Assembly: GCF_037055355.1 (NCBI RefSeq)
Contig: NZ_CP146350.1
Coordinates: 6,657,001-6,721,000 of the forward strand
Length of the DNA: 64,000 nt
Source of the DNA: Streptomyces sp. DG1A-41
GTDB taxonomy: Bacteria; Actinomycetota; Actinomycetes; Streptomycetales; Streptomycetaceae
Reading direction: 5' to 3'
Below the pieces are notes generated by a model. It saw nothing but the letters and a program-made list of their open reading frames with translations. It was not told the origin of the DNA and did no database searches. The position numbers and the translations under genes are program-made. Below are positions 18,271-28,892 of this stretch, in pieces (within the stretch, counting starts at the first letter, position 1; the number at the start of each line of letters is the position of its first letter).

Positions 18271-18311
18271 AAGGGGTGGCCGGAAGACCTCCATCGATCC
18301 GGCCACCCCTT
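18271..18311 (-). terminator. Terminator after GH31
   Basis: Perfect 14-bp inverted repeat (AAGGGGTGGCCGGA and complement) with a 13-base loop just downstream of the minus-strand GH31 gene, ending its transcription before the sulfotransferase. Confidence 0.75.
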
Positions 18312-18321
18312 GCCGACACGG

Positions 18322-20364
18322 CTACTCCGCTACAGGCAGCCGCGCCCCGTCCCGCAGGAACAGCGGGATGCGGTCCAGCGGGGCGTCGACCGTCACGGAC
18401 CGGCCGCCCTCGTACGTCTCACCCGTCCACGCGTCCGTCCACGTGGCCCCCGCCGGCAGGTACGCCGTCCGGGCGGTGGCGCCGGCGGTCAGCACCGGGG
18501 CGACCAGCAGGTCCGGGCCGAAGAGGTAGGAGTCGTCGACCGACCAGGTGGCCTGGTCGTCCGGGAACTCCAGGAACAGTGGCCGCATCACCGGCAGGCC
18601 CTCCTCGTGCGCCTCCCGCATGACCCGCAGGACATACGGCTTCAGGCGCTCACGCAGCCGCAGGTACTTCTCCAGGACGGCCCCCGCCTCCTCACCGTAC
18701 GACCACACCTCGTTCGGGCCGCCGGTCATCTCCGGGCCCAGCGGCATGCCCGGGTCGCGGAAGCCGTGCAGGCGCATCAGCGGGGACAGCGCGCCGAACT
18801 GGAACCAGCGGACCATCACCTCCCGGTACGCCGGGTCGTCCGGATCGCCCCCGTGGAAGCCGCCGATGTCGGTGTTCCACCACGGGATGCCCGACAGCGC
18901 GGTGTTGAGGCCGGCCGCGATCTGGCGGCGCAGGGTCGGGAAGTCCGTGCCGATGTCCCCGGACCACAGGGCGGCGCCGTAGCGCTGACTGCCCGCCCAG
19001 GCCGAGCGGTTGAGGCTGATGACCTCCTCCTCGCCGGTGGCGACGAGGCCTTCGTAGAACGTGCGGGCGTTCTCGGCCGGGTAGATGTTGCCGACCTCCA
19101 GGCCGGGGCCCGCCCAGTAGCGCAGGTTTTCCTGGAAGCCCGGCTTCAGCTCCGGCTCGCAGGCGTCCAGCCAGAACGCCGTGATGCCGTACGGGTCGAG
19201 GTAGTTCTCCTTGACCTTCGACCACACGAACTCCCGGGCGTCCGGGTTGGTGGCGTCGTAGAAGGCCACCTGGACCGTGGAGGCGACCTCCTTGTCGGGC
19301 CAGTCGGCGTGGGCCATCGGGCCGTACTGGGTTCCGATGAAGTAGCCGCGCTGCTCCATGACCGGGTGGTTCTCGCTCAGCGGCGACACCGACGGCCAGA
19401 CGCTCACCACCAGCTTGATGCCGAGCTCCTCCAGCTCCCGCACCATGGCCGCCGGGTCGGGCCACTCCTTCGGGTCGAACTTCCACTCGCCGAGGTGCGT
19501 CCAGTGGAAGAAGTCGCACACGATCGCGGAGATCGGCAGGCCCCGCCGCTTGTACTCCCGTGCCACCGCCATGAGTTCGTCCTGGGTGCGGTAGCGCAGC
19601 TTGCACTGCCAGAAGCCGGCCGCCCACTGAGGCAGCATCGGCGTCCGGCCGGTCACCGCGCTGTAGCGGCGCTGGGCGGCGGCCGGGTCGCCCGCCGTGA
19701 TCCAGTAGTCGATCTGCCGGGCCGAGTCGGCGACCCACCGCGTGCCGTTGTGCGCGAGCTCCACGCGGCCGATCGCCGGGTTGTTCCACAGCAGGGTGTA
19801 GCCGCGGCTGGAGGTCAGCACCGGGATGCCGACCTCGGCGTTGCGCTGGACCAGGTCGAGGACCAGGCCCTTCTGGTCGAGGCGCCCGTGCTGGTGCTGG
19901 CCGAGGCCGTACAGCTTCTCGTCGTCGTAGGCGGCGAAGCGCTGCTCCAGGCGGTGGTGGCCGTTGCCGACGGCCGTGTAGAGGCGGGAGCCGGGCCACC
20001 AGAAGTGGGCGCGGTCCTCGGCGAGCAGCTCGGCGGAGTCCTCCGTCCGCAGGAAGCGGACCAGGCCCTCGGCGTTCACGTCGACGGTGAGCGCGCCGAC
20101 GGTCAGCTGCCCGCGCCCCTGCTCGATCTTCACCGTGGACGGTGTCGCGGGGGCCTCGTCGAGGAGCGCGCCCGGGAGCCCTTCGAGCACCGGGCCGCCG
20201 AGCCGGGCCCGCACCCGGACCGCGTCCGGACCCCACGGCTCGATCCGTACGGTCTCCTGACGGCCGCTCCACTCCAGCGCGCCGCCCCGTTCGCGGAACG
20301 TGCCGACGGTGGGGGAGGACTGCGCCAGGCTCACCTGGGGCTGGGTTTCAGCAGGCTGATTCAC
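18322..20364 (-). CDS. GH31 alpha-xylosidase
   Basis: A 680-residue GH31 enzyme without a signal peptide. The nucleophile Asp is in FWLDACEPE and the acid/base Asp in LWSGDIGTDF; the substrate-site block WWNTDIGGFHGG is also clear. The FWLD-CEPE form is typical of bacterial alpha-xylosidases rather than alpha-glucosidases. ATG 20364 has AGGAG upstream. It would remove the alpha-1,6-xylose from the non-reducing end of imported xyloglucan oligosaccharides, alternating with the GH3 enzyme. It lies 102 bp downstream of the LacI-type gene on the same strand, so regulator and enzyme probably share a transcript that is autoregulated through the operators at 21.5 kb. Confidence 0.9.
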   Translation of the reverse strand: MNQPAETQPQVSLAQSSPTVGTFRERGGALEWSGRQETVRIEPWGPDAVRVRARLGGPVLEGLPGALLDEAPATPSTVKIEQGRGQLTVGALTVDVNAEGLVRFLRTEDSAELLAEDRAHFWWPGSRLYTAVGNGHHRLEQRFAAYDDEKLYGLGQHQHGRLDQKGLVLDLVQRNAEVGIPVLTSSRGYTLLWNNPAIGRVELAHNGTRWVADSARQIDYWITAGDPAAAQRRYSAVTGRTPMLPQWAAGFWQCKLRYRTQDELMAVAREYKRRGLPISAIVCDFFHWTHLGEWKFDPKEWPDPAAMVRELEELGIKLVVSVWPSVSPLSENHPVMEQRGYFIGTQYGPMAHADWPDKEVASTVQVAFYDATNPDAREFVWSKVKENYLDPYGITAFWLDACEPELKPGFQENLRYWAGPGLEVGNIYPAENARTFYEGLVATGEEEVISLNRSAWAGSQRYGAALWSGDIGTDFPTLRRQIAAGLNTALSGIPWWNTDIGGFHGGDPDDPAYREVMVRWFQFGALSPLMRLHGFRDPGMPLGPEMTGGPNEVWSYGEEAGAVLEKYLRLRERLKPYVLRVMREAHEEGLPVMRPLFLEFPDDQATWSVDDSYLFGPDLLVAPVLTAGATARTAYLPAGATWTDAWTGETYEGGRSVTVDAPLDRIPLFLRDGARLPVAE

Positions 20365-20466
20365 GTGGCGGGCTCCTGTGCTCCTGGGGGAGTGCAGACA
20401 GAGGGTGCGGACATGGGGGTGCCCTCGCAGGAGGGCTGTGGCCGGCGAGCGGGAGGAGGGGGGTGC

Positions 20467-21483
20467 CTACGGCCGGGGGGTGGGCGCCGGACCCGTGCTG
20501 CCCCGGACCGTCAGCTCGGGCGCGATCAGCACGACCTCGTCGCTGCCGCGCCCCTCGAACTTGGCGACCAGGTGTTCCACGGCATGCCGGCCCATCTCCT
20601 GCGCGGGGATGGCGACCGACGTGAGCCGCACCGAGGCCTGGGTCGCGACCTGGTCGGGGCAGATCGCGACCACCGACACGTCCTCCGGCACGGCCCGGCC
20701 CTGCTGCCGCAGCAGCGCGAGCAGCGGCTCGACCGCCGACTCGTTCTGCACGATGATCCCCGTGGTCCCCGGGCGTTCGTCGAGGATCCGGGCGAGCGTC
20801 ACGGCCATCGCGTCGTACCCGCCGTCGCACGGCCGGTGCAGCAGCCGCACGCCCAGCTCCCGGGAACGGGACCGCAGCCCGTCGAGGGTGCGCTCGGCGA
20901 AACCGGTGTGCCGCTCGTACACGGCCGGGGCCTCGCCGATGACAGCGATGTCCTGGTGCCCCTGCTTCGCCAGGTGCTCCACACACAGCGCGCCCGTCGC
21001 CCGGAAGTCCAGATCGACGCAGGTCAGCCCCGCGGTGTCGGCGGGCAGCCCGATCAATACGGACGGCTGGTCCGTCGCGCGCAGCAACGGCAGCCGCTCG
21101 TCGTCGAGCTCGACGTCCATCAGGATCATCCCGTCGGCGAGCCCGCTCCCGGCGACGCGGCGCACCGCGTCCGGGCCCTCCTCGCCGGTGAGCAGCAGCA
21201 CGTCGTACCCGTGCGTCCGCGCGGCGGTCGCGACCGCGATGGCGATCTCCATCATCACGGGCACGTACATGTCCGTGCGCAGCGGGACCATCAGCGCGAT
21301 GATGTTCGATTTACTGCTGGCCAGGGCACGGGCCCCGGCGTTCGGGTGGTACCCGAGCTCGCGGATGCTCCGCTCGACCCGCTGCCGGGTGGTCGCGGAG
21401 ATGGACCGCTTGCCGCTGAGGACATAGCTCACCGTGCTCGCCGAGACTCCGGCGTGCTGGGCGACCTCGGCGAGGGTGACCAT
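20467..21483 (-). CDS. LacI-family repressor of the xyloglucan locus
   Basis: A 338-residue LacI/GalR-type regulator. The N-terminal helix-turn-helix reads TLAEVAQHAGVSASTVSYVL and the hinge region ends NAGARALA; a periplasmic-binding-protein-like ligand domain follows. I start at ATG 21483, which gives the exact family N-terminus with GGAG upstream; the open frame extends further but is non-coding leader. The hinge Leu/Ala arrangement fits a palindromic operator with central CG, which is exactly what is found four times around the locus. The inducer is probably a xyloglucan-derived oligosaccharide; this is inference. Two operator copies in its own leader suggest autoregulation. Confidence 0.9.
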   Translation of the reverse strand: MVTLAEVAQHAGVSASTVSYVLSGKRSISATTRQRVERSIRELGYHPNAGARALASSKSNIIALMVPLRTDMYVPVMMEIAIAVATAARTHGYDVLLLTGEEGPDAVRRVAGSGLADGMILMDVELDDERLPLLRATDQPSVLIGLPADTAGLTCVDLDFRATGALCVEHLAKQGHQDIAVIGEAPAVYERHTGFAERTLDGLRSRSRELGVRLLHRPCDGGYDAMAVTLARILDERPGTTGIIVQNESAVEPLLALLRQQGRAVPEDVSVVAICPDQVATQASVRLTSVAIPAQEMGRHAVEHLVAKFEGRGSDEVVLIAPELTVRGSTGPAPTPRP

Positions 21484-21500
21484 CCAGCTCTCCAAGCTTT

Positions 21501-21514
21501 GTGAAGCGCTTCGA
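21501..21514. promoter_or_regulatory. LacI-type operator in the lacI leader (imperfect)
   Basis: GTGAAGCGCTTCGA, matching the 14-bp palindrome except in the first two bases. It lies 18 bases before the regulator's start codon, a place suited to autorepression. Confidence 0.65.
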
Positions 21515-21589
21515 CAATGCGCGTTGCTGATATGCGGGGGTGAGGGTGGTTCGACAGTAGCTCCAGCGGGAGTACGTGTCCATAGGTCG

Positions 21590-21603
21590 TCGAAGCGCTT
21601 CGA
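21590..21603. promoter_or_regulatory. LacI-type operator upstream of lacI
   Basis: Perfect TCGAAGCGCTTCGA, 107 bases before the regulator start. The pair with 21501-21514 is about 89 bases apart centre to centre, which could allow looping. The rest of the 21484-21828 gap shows no further gene; the acyl-CoA dehydrogenase leader occupies its right end. Confidence 0.75.
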
Positions 21604-21828
21604 TACCGAATTCCAGAACGGCGAGCGAGAGGTGGGCCGTTCCCGGGGAGGCACCTTGATGCAACACCGTCGTCAAGCCCCCGACAAGTCCGGGAGCGTT
21701 CCGCCCCCTTCGGCTGAACGGACGCGCGAGGACTGGTGGGGGCGTCCGGTTTCGGGTACCAACGATCCAGTAGCACTGATCGGTAGCGTACGGTCCTCAT
21801 TATCCCTATATGCGGCGAGGTGACCCTC

Positions 21829-23769
21829 ATGTCCGCTTCCACCACTCCCTCTTCCCGTCCCGCCGTCACCGAGCGGGAGGCCCGAGAGGTGGCGGAGGCC
21901 GCCCGGGAACAGCACTGGCGCAAGCCCAGCTTCGCCAAGGAGCTGTTCCTCGGCCGCTTCCGGCTCGACCTCATCCACCCCCACCCCCTCCCGGCCGACG
22001 AGGCGGCCCAGCGCGGCGAGGAGTTCCTCGCCAAGCTCCGCGACTTCGTCGAGACGAAGGTCGACGCGGCCCTCATCGAGCGCGAGGCCCGCATTCCCGA
22101 CGAGGTGATCGACGGGCTGAAGGAGCTCGGCGCCTTCGGCATGAAGATCGACACCAAGTACGGCGGTCTCGGCCTCACGCAGGTGTACTACAACAAGGCG
22201 CTGTCCCTGGTCGGCTCCGCCAGCCCCGCGATCGGCGTGCTGCTCTCCGCGCACCAGTCGATCGGCGTACCGCAGCCGCTCAAGCTCTTCGGCACGCAGG
22301 AACAGAAGGAGCGCTTCCTGCCGCGCTGCGCCCGCACCGACATCAGCGCCTTCCTGCTCACCGAGCCCGACGTCGGCTCCGACCCGGCCCGCCTCGCCAC
22401 CACCGCCGTGCCCGACGGGGACGACTACGTCCTCGACGGCGTGAAGCTGTGGACCACCAACGGCGTTGTCGCCGACCTGCTGGTCGTCATGGCCCGGGTC
22501 CCGAGGAGCGAGGGCCACAAGGGCGGCATCACGGCCTTCGTCGTGGAGACCAACTCGCCCGGCGTCACCGTCGAGAACCGCAACGCCTTCATGGGCCTGC
22601 GGGGCATCGAGAACGGCGTCACCCGCTTCCACCAGGTCCGCGTCCCCGCCGCCCACCGCATCGGCGAGGAGGGCCAGGGCCTGAAGATCGCCCTGACCAC
22701 GCTCAACACCGGACGCCTCTCCCTGCCCGCCTCCTGCGTCGCGGCCGGCAAGTGGTGCCTGAAGATCGCCCGGGAGTGGTCGGCGGCCCGCGAGCAGTGG
22801 GGCAAGCCCATCGCGCACCACGAGGCGGTCGGCTCCAAGATCTCCTTCATCGCGGCCACCACCTTCGCCCTGGAGGCCGTGACGGATTTGGCCTCACAGA
22901 TGGCCGACGAGGACCGCAACGACATCCGCATCGAAGGCGCCCTCGCCAAGCTGTACGCCTCCGAGATGGCCTGGCTGATGGCCGACGAACTCGTCCAGAT
23001 CCGCGGTGGGCGCGGATTCGAGACGGCCGAGTCCCTGCGGGCCCGCGGCGAGCGCGGCGTTCCCGCCGAGCAGGTGCTGCGCGACCTGCGCATCAACCGC
23101 ATCTTCGAGGGCTCGACGGAGATCATGCATCTCCTCATCGCCCGCGAGGCCGTCGACGCCCACCTCTCGGTCGCCGGCGACCTCATCGACCCGGAGAAGT
23201 CCCTCGGGGACAAGGCGAAGGCCGGCGCCAACGCGGGCGCCTTCTACGCCAAGTGGCTCCCGAAACTGGTCGCGGGCCCGGGCCGGCTCCCGACCTCCTA
23301 CGGCGAGTTCAGGCACGGCGTGGACCTCTCCGGACACCTGCGCTACGTCGAGCGCACCGCCCGCAAGCTCGCCCGCTCCACCTTCTACGCCATGTCCCGC
23401 TGGCAGGGCCGGATGGAGTCCAAGCAGGGCTTCCTCGGCCGGATCGTCGACATCGGCGCCGAACTGTTCGCCATGAGCGCGGCCTGCGTACGGGCCGAAC
23501 TCCTGCGCAGCCAGGGCGACCACGGCCGCGAGGCCTACCAGCTCGCCGACATCTTCTGCCGCCAGTCCCGGATCCGGATCGAGGAGCTCTTCAACCGCCT
23601 GTGGACCAACACCGACGACCTCGACCGCAAGGTCGTCAAGGGCGTCCTGTCGGGCACGTACGAGTGGCTGGAGCGCGGCATCGTAGACCCGTCGGGCGAG
23701 GGGCCGTGGATCGCGGACGCGACACCGGGGCCGTCCCAGACGGAGAACGTCCACCGGCCGATCCGCTGA
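21829..23769 (+). CDS. Acyl-CoA dehydrogenase with C-terminal extension
   Basis: A 646-residue flavoprotein. Residues up to about 450 have the standard acyl-CoA dehydrogenase fold, with the FAD/substrate block FLLTEPDVGSD and the C-terminal signature QIRGGRGFE...RIFEGSTEIM. About 190 further helical residues follow, as in very-long-chain types. ATG 21829 is preferred over GTG 21820 because GAGGTGA stands five bases upstream. It would introduce the 2,3-double bond into acyl-CoA in beta-oxidation. It stands alone between the regulator (divergent) and dxr. The fatty acyl specificity is not readable. Confidence 0.9.
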   Translation: MSASTTPSSRPAVTEREAREVAEAAREQHWRKPSFAKELFLGRFRLDLIHPHPLPADEAAQRGEEFLAKLRDFVETKVDAALIEREARIPDEVIDGLKELGAFGMKIDTKYGGLGLTQVYYNKALSLVGSASPAIGVLLSAHQSIGVPQPLKLFGTQEQKERFLPRCARTDISAFLLTEPDVGSDPARLATTAVPDGDDYVLDGVKLWTTNGVVADLLVVMARVPRSEGHKGGITAFVVETNSPGVTVENRNAFMGLRGIENGVTRFHQVRVPAAHRIGEEGQGLKIALTTLNTGRLSLPASCVAAGKWCLKIAREWSAAREQWGKPIAHHEAVGSKISFIAATTFALEAVTDLASQMADEDRNDIRIEGALAKLYASEMAWLMADELVQIRGGRGFETAESLRARGERGVPAEQVLRDLRINRIFEGSTEIMHLLIAREAVDAHLSVAGDLIDPEKSLGDKAKAGANAGAFYAKWLPKLVAGPGRLPTSYGEFRHGVDLSGHLRYVERTARKLARSTFYAMSRWQGRMESKQGFLGRIVDIGAELFAMSAACVRAELLRSQGDHGREAYQLADIFCRQSRIRIEELFNRLWTNTDDLDRKVVKGVLSGTYEWLERGIVDPSGEGPWIADATPGPSQTENVHRPIR

Positions 23770-23781
23770 ACATCCACCCCA

Positions 23782-23810
23782 GGGGCGCGAGCCAGTGCGG
23801 CACGCGCCCC
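23782..23810 (+). terminator. Hairpin after acyl-CoA dehydrogenase
   Basis: 8-bp perfect inverted repeat (GGGGCGCG and CGCGCCCC) with a 13-base loop in the gap before dxr; likely terminator. Confidence 0.5.
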
Positions 23811-23864
23811 CGGGAGTGGGGACGCGCTGTCCTCACACACGATGCTTACGGCAACAATGGAGGA

Positions 23865-25121
23865 ATGAGCGACAGTCCAGCCCCCCTCGCCGACCCGCAC
23901 CTCGTCTACGACCCGGTGGCGGGCGACGGCCCGAAGGACGTGGTGATCCTCGGTTCCACCGGGTCCATCGGCACGCAGGCCATCGACCTCGTGCTGCGCA
24001 ACCCCGACCGGTTCCGGGTCACCGGCCTGTCTGCCAACGGCGGCCGGGTCGCCCTCCTCGCCGAGCAGGCGTACCGGCTGCGGGCGCGCACGGTCGCGGT
24101 CGCCCGCGAGGACGTCGTACCCGCCCTGCGCGAGGCGCTCACCGCGCAGTACGGCACGGGCGAGCCGCTCCCCGAGATCCTCGCCGGCCCGGACGCCGCC
24201 ACGCAGCTGGCGGCGTCCGACTGCCACACCGTCCTGAACGGCATCACCGGCTCGATCGGACTCGCCCCGACCCTGGCCGCCCTGGAGGCGGGCCGCACCC
24301 TCGCGCTCGCCAACAAGGAGTCGCTCATCGTGGGCGGCCCGTTGGTCAAGGCCCTCGCCAAACCCGGGCAGATCATCCCGGTCGACTCCGAGCACGCCGC
24401 CCTCTTCCAGGCCCTGGCCGCCGGCACCCGCGCCGACGTCCGCAAGCTGGTCGTCACCGCCTCCGGCGGTCCGTTCCGCGGCCGTACGAAGGAGGAGCTG
24501 GCCCACGTCACCGTCGAGGACGCCCTCGCGCACCCCACGTGGGCCATGGGCCCGGTCATCACGATCAACTCCGCGACCCTCGTCAACAAGGGCCTGGAGG
24601 TCATCGAGGCACACCTCCTCTACGACATTCCCTTCGACGGCATTGAGGTGGTCGTGCATCCCCAGTCGTATGTCCACTCGATGGTTGAGTTCACGGATGG
24701 ATCGACACTTGCCCAGGCGACCCCGCCCGACATGCGCGGGCCCATCGCCATCGGCATCGGCTGGCCCGAGCGGGTCCCCGACGCCGCACCCACCTTCGAC
24801 TGGAGCAAGGCCTCGACCTGGGAGTTCTTCCCGCTCGACAACGAGGCCTTCCCGTCGGTGAACCTCGCCCGGCACGTCGGCGAGCTCGCGGGCACCGCCC
24901 CGGCGGTGTTCAATGCGGCCAACGAGGAGTGCGTGGAGGCGTTCCGGCAGGGCGCACTGCCCTTCAACGGGATCATGGAGACCGTCACCCGGGTCGTCGA
25001 GGAGCACGGCACCCCGCGTACGGGAACCTCACTCACCGTGTCGGACGTCCTCGAAGCGGAGACCTGGGCGCGGACCCGGGCCCGGGAACTGGCGGCACAG
25101 ACGGCGGAGGCCCGTGCATGA
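23865..25121 (+). CDS. dxr: 1-deoxy-D-xylulose 5-phosphate reductoisomerase
   Basis: A 418-residue enzyme for the second step of the MEP isoprenoid pathway, converting DXP to MEP with NADPH and a divalent metal. The NADPH loop reads [19 protein letters not shown] and the metal-site region [11 protein letters not shown] are intact, as is the flexible loop [18 protein letters not shown] 23865 has GGAGGA immediately upstream. Its stop overlaps the start of the membrane protease by four bases. The dxr-protease-ispG order is common in actinobacteria and other bacteria. Confidence 0.97.
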   Translation: MSDSPAPLADPHLVYDPVAGDGPKDVVILGSTGSIGTQAIDLVLRNPDRFRVTGLSANGGRVALLAEQAYRLRARTVAVAREDVVPALREALTAQYGTGEPLPEILAGPDAATQLAASDCHTVLNGITGSIGLAPTLAALEAGRTLALANKESLIVGGPLVKALAKPGQIIPVDSEHAALFQALAAGTRADVRKLVVTASGGPFRGRTKEELAHVTVEDALAHPTWAMGPVITINSATLVNKGLEVIEAHLLYDIPFDGIEVVVHPQSYVHSMVEFTDGSTLAQATPPDMRGPIAIGIGWPERVPDAAPTFDWSKASTWEFFPLDNEAFPSVNLARHVGELAGTAPAVFNAANEECVEAFRQGALPFNGIMETVTRVVEEHGTPRTGTSLTVSDVLEAETWARTRARELAAQTAEARA

Positions 25122-26422
25122 CGACCCTGATGTTCATCCTCGGCATAGGCCTCTTCGTGGTCGGCCTGCTGTTCTCGATCGCGTGGCACGAGCTGGGGCA
25201 CCTGTCCACCGCCAAGCTGTTCGGCATCCGCGTGCCGCAGTACATGGTCGGTTTCGGCCCGACGATCTGGTCGCGCAAGAAGGGCGAGACGGAGTACGGG
25301 CTCAAGGCCATCCCGTTCGGCGGCTACATCCGCATGATCGGCATGTTCCCGCCCGGTCCCGACGGCCGGCTGGAGGTCCGCTCCACCTCCCCGTGGCGCG
25401 GCATGATCGAGGACGCCCGCTCGGCCGCGTACGAGGAGCTCGGGCCGGGCGACGAGAAGCGCATGTTCTACACGCGCGCGCCCTGGAAGCGCGTGATCGT
25501 GATGTTCGCGGGCCCCTTCATGAACCTGGTCCTGGCCGTGGCGCTGTTCCTCACCATCCTGATGGGCTTCGGCATCACCCAGCAGACCACCACCGTCAGC
25601 TCCGTCTCGCAGTGCGTCATCGCGCAGAGCGAGAACCGCGACAAGTGCGAGAAGGGCGACCCGGCCGCCCCGGCCGCCGCCGCGGGCCTCAAGGCGGGCG
25701 ACAAGATCGTCTCCTTCAACGGCGTGCCGACCGACGACTGGAACAAGCTGTCCGACCTGATCCGTGCCAACCCCGGCAAGGAGGTGCCGATCGTCGTCGA
25801 CCGCAAGGGCCAGGACGTCACCCTGCACGCGACGATCGCCACCAACCAGGTCGCCAAGAAGGACTCCGCCGGACAGATCGTCGAGGGCCAGTACGTCCAG
25901 GCCGGATTCCTCGGCTTCAGCGCCGCCACCGGCGTGGTCAAGCAGGACTTCGGCGAGTCCGTGACCTGGATGGGCGACCGGATCGGCGAGGCCGTCGACT
26001 CCCTCGCCGCCCTCCCCAGCAAGATCCCGGCCCTGTGGAACGCGGCCTTCGACGGCGCCCCCCGCGAGGCCGACTCCCCGATGGGCGTGGTCGGCGCGGC
26101 CCGCGTCGGCGGCGAGATCTTCACGCTCGACATTCCGCCGACCCAGCAGCTGGCCATGGCCCTCATGCTGGTCGCCGGCTTCAACCTCTCCCTGTTCCTG
26201 TTCAACATGCTCCCGCTGCTGCCGCTCGACGGCGGCCACATCGCGGGCGCCCTGTGGGAATCGCTGCGCCGCAACACGGCCAAGCTGCTGCGCCGGCCGG
26301 ACCCCGGCCCCTTCGACGTGGCGAAGCTCATGCCGGTGGCGTACGTGGTCGCCGGGATCTTCATCTGCTTCACGATCCTGGTGCTGATCGCGGATGTGGT
26401 TAACCCGGTGAGAATCTCCTAG
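25118..26422 (+). CDS. Site-2 (RseP-like) intramembrane metalloprotease, M50 family
   Basis: A 434-residue membrane protease. The zinc motif HELGH is at residues 24-28 in the first transmembrane segment, and the second conserved site LPLDGGH lies near the C-terminus. A PDZ-like domain ([17 protein letters not shown]) sits between. Members cleave membrane-bound anti-sigma factors or remnant signal peptides. ATG 25118 overlaps the dxr stop, with GGAGG upstream, so it is coupled to dxr. The substrate is unknown here. Confidence 0.93.
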   Translation: MTTLMFILGIGLFVVGLLFSIAWHELGHLSTAKLFGIRVPQYMVGFGPTIWSRKKGETEYGLKAIPFGGYIRMIGMFPPGPDGRLEVRSTSPWRGMIEDARSAAYEELGPGDEKRMFYTRAPWKRVIVMFAGPFMNLVLAVALFLTILMGFGITQQTTTVSSVSQCVIAQSENRDKCEKGDPAAPAAAAGLKAGDKIVSFNGVPTDDWNKLSDLIRANPGKEVPIVVDRKGQDVTLHATIATNQVAKKDSAGQIVEGQYVQAGFLGFSAATGVVKQDFGESVTWMGDRIGEAVDSLAALPSKIPALWNAAFDGAPREADSPMGVVGAARVGGEIFTLDIPPTQQLAMALMLVAGFNLSLFLFNMLPLLPLDGGHIAGALWESLRRNTAKLLRRPDPGPFDVAKLMPVAYVVAGIFICFTILVLIADVVNPVRIS

Positions 26423-26437
26423 TCATACAGCGTTCGC

Positions 26438-26468
26438 GGCGGCCCGGCACACTTTGTGCCGGGCCGCC
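26438..26468 (+). terminator. Strong terminator between protease and ispG
   Basis: Perfect 14-bp stem (GGCGGCCCGGCACA and complement) with a 3-base loop, 16 bases after the protease stop. It suggests ispG has its own promoter. Confidence 0.75.
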
Positions 26469-26590
26469 TCCCATTGAGTGGCAATGCGAGTGGGATGTGC
26501 CCGCGCCAAGGCATGTGCCGTAATCTCGAAGCTCGGAGCCCGCTGCTCACGGGACCGGACCTTGATCCACGACTTGGGGTTGCACAGCAG

Positions 26591-27748
<1,158 letters not shown>

Positions 27749-27783
27749 GGCTTCCAGGACTGGTGGTTTACCCGCGCCCTGTT

Positions 27784-27838
27784 TCAGGGGCGCGGGGCTG
27801 TGGTCGATATGCGGCTCCGCCACGTGGGCGCGACAAGC
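27784..27838. repeat. Dispersed Streptomyces intergenic repeat, copy A
   Basis: The segment containing CAGGGGCGCGGGGCTGTGG, then ATGCGGCTCCGCCACGTGGG, is nearly repeated in inverted orientation at 45602-45655. It lies between ispG and an acetyltransferase gene and can form several G/C-rich stems. Such elements are widespread in Streptomyces intergenic DNA. Confidence 0.65.
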
Positions 27839-27953
27839 CACAGACAACCCGCAGCCGCCCGACAACGAGAAGCGCCCGAGCTCCAAGGCGCCCGCCCAAG
27901 CAGCGCAGCTATAGTGCGGAGACCAGCAGACCCGAGTGTGTGAGGCCCCGCAC

Positions 27954-28802
27954 GTGTTGACGCAGACCACATCCCGGGTCCTCGAACCGAGCGACCTGGA
28001 CGCCGCGCTGGCCGTACTCGACCGCGAGCCGGTCGCGAACGCCTTCGTGGCGTCCCGGGTGCAGATCGCCGGCCTCGACCCGTGGCGACTCGGCGGAGAG
28101 ATGTGGGGCTGGTACGAGGACGGCATGCTGACGTCCCTGTGCTACGCGGGGGCCAACCTCGTCCCGATCTGCGCCACCCCGCGCGCCGTCCGCGCCTTCG
28201 CCGACCGCGCCCGCCGGGCCGGCCGCCGCTGCTCCTCCATCGTCGGCCCGGCCGGCTCCACCGCCGACCTGTGGCGGCTGCTGGAGCCCCAGTGGGGCCC
28301 GGCCCGCGACGTGCGCCGTCATCAGCCGCTGATGGTCACCGACCGCCTGCCGGAGGACATCGCCCCGGACCCCTACGTCCGTCGCGTCCGCAAGGACGAG
28401 ATGGAGAAGATCATGCCGGCGTGTGTGGCGATGTTCACCGAGGAGGTCGGCGTCTCCCCGCTGGCCGGCGACGGCGGTCTCCTCTACCAGGCCCGCGTCG
28501 CCGAACTCGTCGGCTCCGGCCGCTCCTTCGCCCGCTTCGACACGGACGGCAAGGTCGTCTTCAAGGCCGAGATCGGCGCCGCGACCGACCGCGCCTGCCA
28601 GATCCAGGGCGTGTGGGTGGCCCCCGAATACCGGGGCACCGGCCTGGCGGCCCCCGGCATGGCAGCGGTCCTGCGCTACGCCCTGGCCGACATCGCCCCG
28701 GTGGCGAGCCTGTACGTCAACGACTTCAACACGGCAGCACGAAGGACGTACCAGAGGGTGGGCTTCCAGGAGGTCGGCGCTTTCATGAGCGTCCTGTTCT
28801 GA
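27954..28802 (+). CDS. GNAT-family N-acetyltransferase with DUF4081-like N-terminus
   Basis: A 282-residue protein. The C-terminal half has the GNAT acetyl-CoA site VWVAPEYRGTGLA and the strand ending YVNDFNTAARRTYQRVGF. The N-terminal half resembles the DUF4081 domain often fused to such enzymes in actinobacteria. GTG 27954 is chosen because GAGG lies about nine bases upstream; an in-frame GTG at 27936 is the alternative. A second GNAT gene follows 90 bp downstream. The acceptor substrate is unknown. Confidence 0.85.
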   Translation: MLTQTTSRVLEPSDLDAALAVLDREPVANAFVASRVQIAGLDPWRLGGEMWGWYEDGMLTSLCYAGANLVPICATPRAVRAFADRARRAGRRCSSIVGPAGSTADLWRLLEPQWGPARDVRRHQPLMVTDRLPEDIAPDPYVRRVRKDEMEKIMPACVAMFTEEVGVSPLAGDGGLLYQARVAELVGSGRSFARFDTDGKVVFKAEIGAATDRACQIQGVWVAPEYRGTGLAAPGMAAVLRYALADIAPVASLYVNDFNTAARRTYQRVGFQEVGAFMSVLF

Positions 28803-28892
28803 AGTGCCCTGACGGGGCGCGGTGATCCGCGCGGGCAACCCCGCGGAATCCGCCCCCGGACGACAACCGAAACGCCCCTGTAGGCTCCCCGC

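Noticed and set aside
17017..21504. Very long open frame opposite sulfotransferase, GH31 and lacI
   Set aside because: It is antisense to well-recognised genes and has no family features; such frames arise from the third-position G/C bias.
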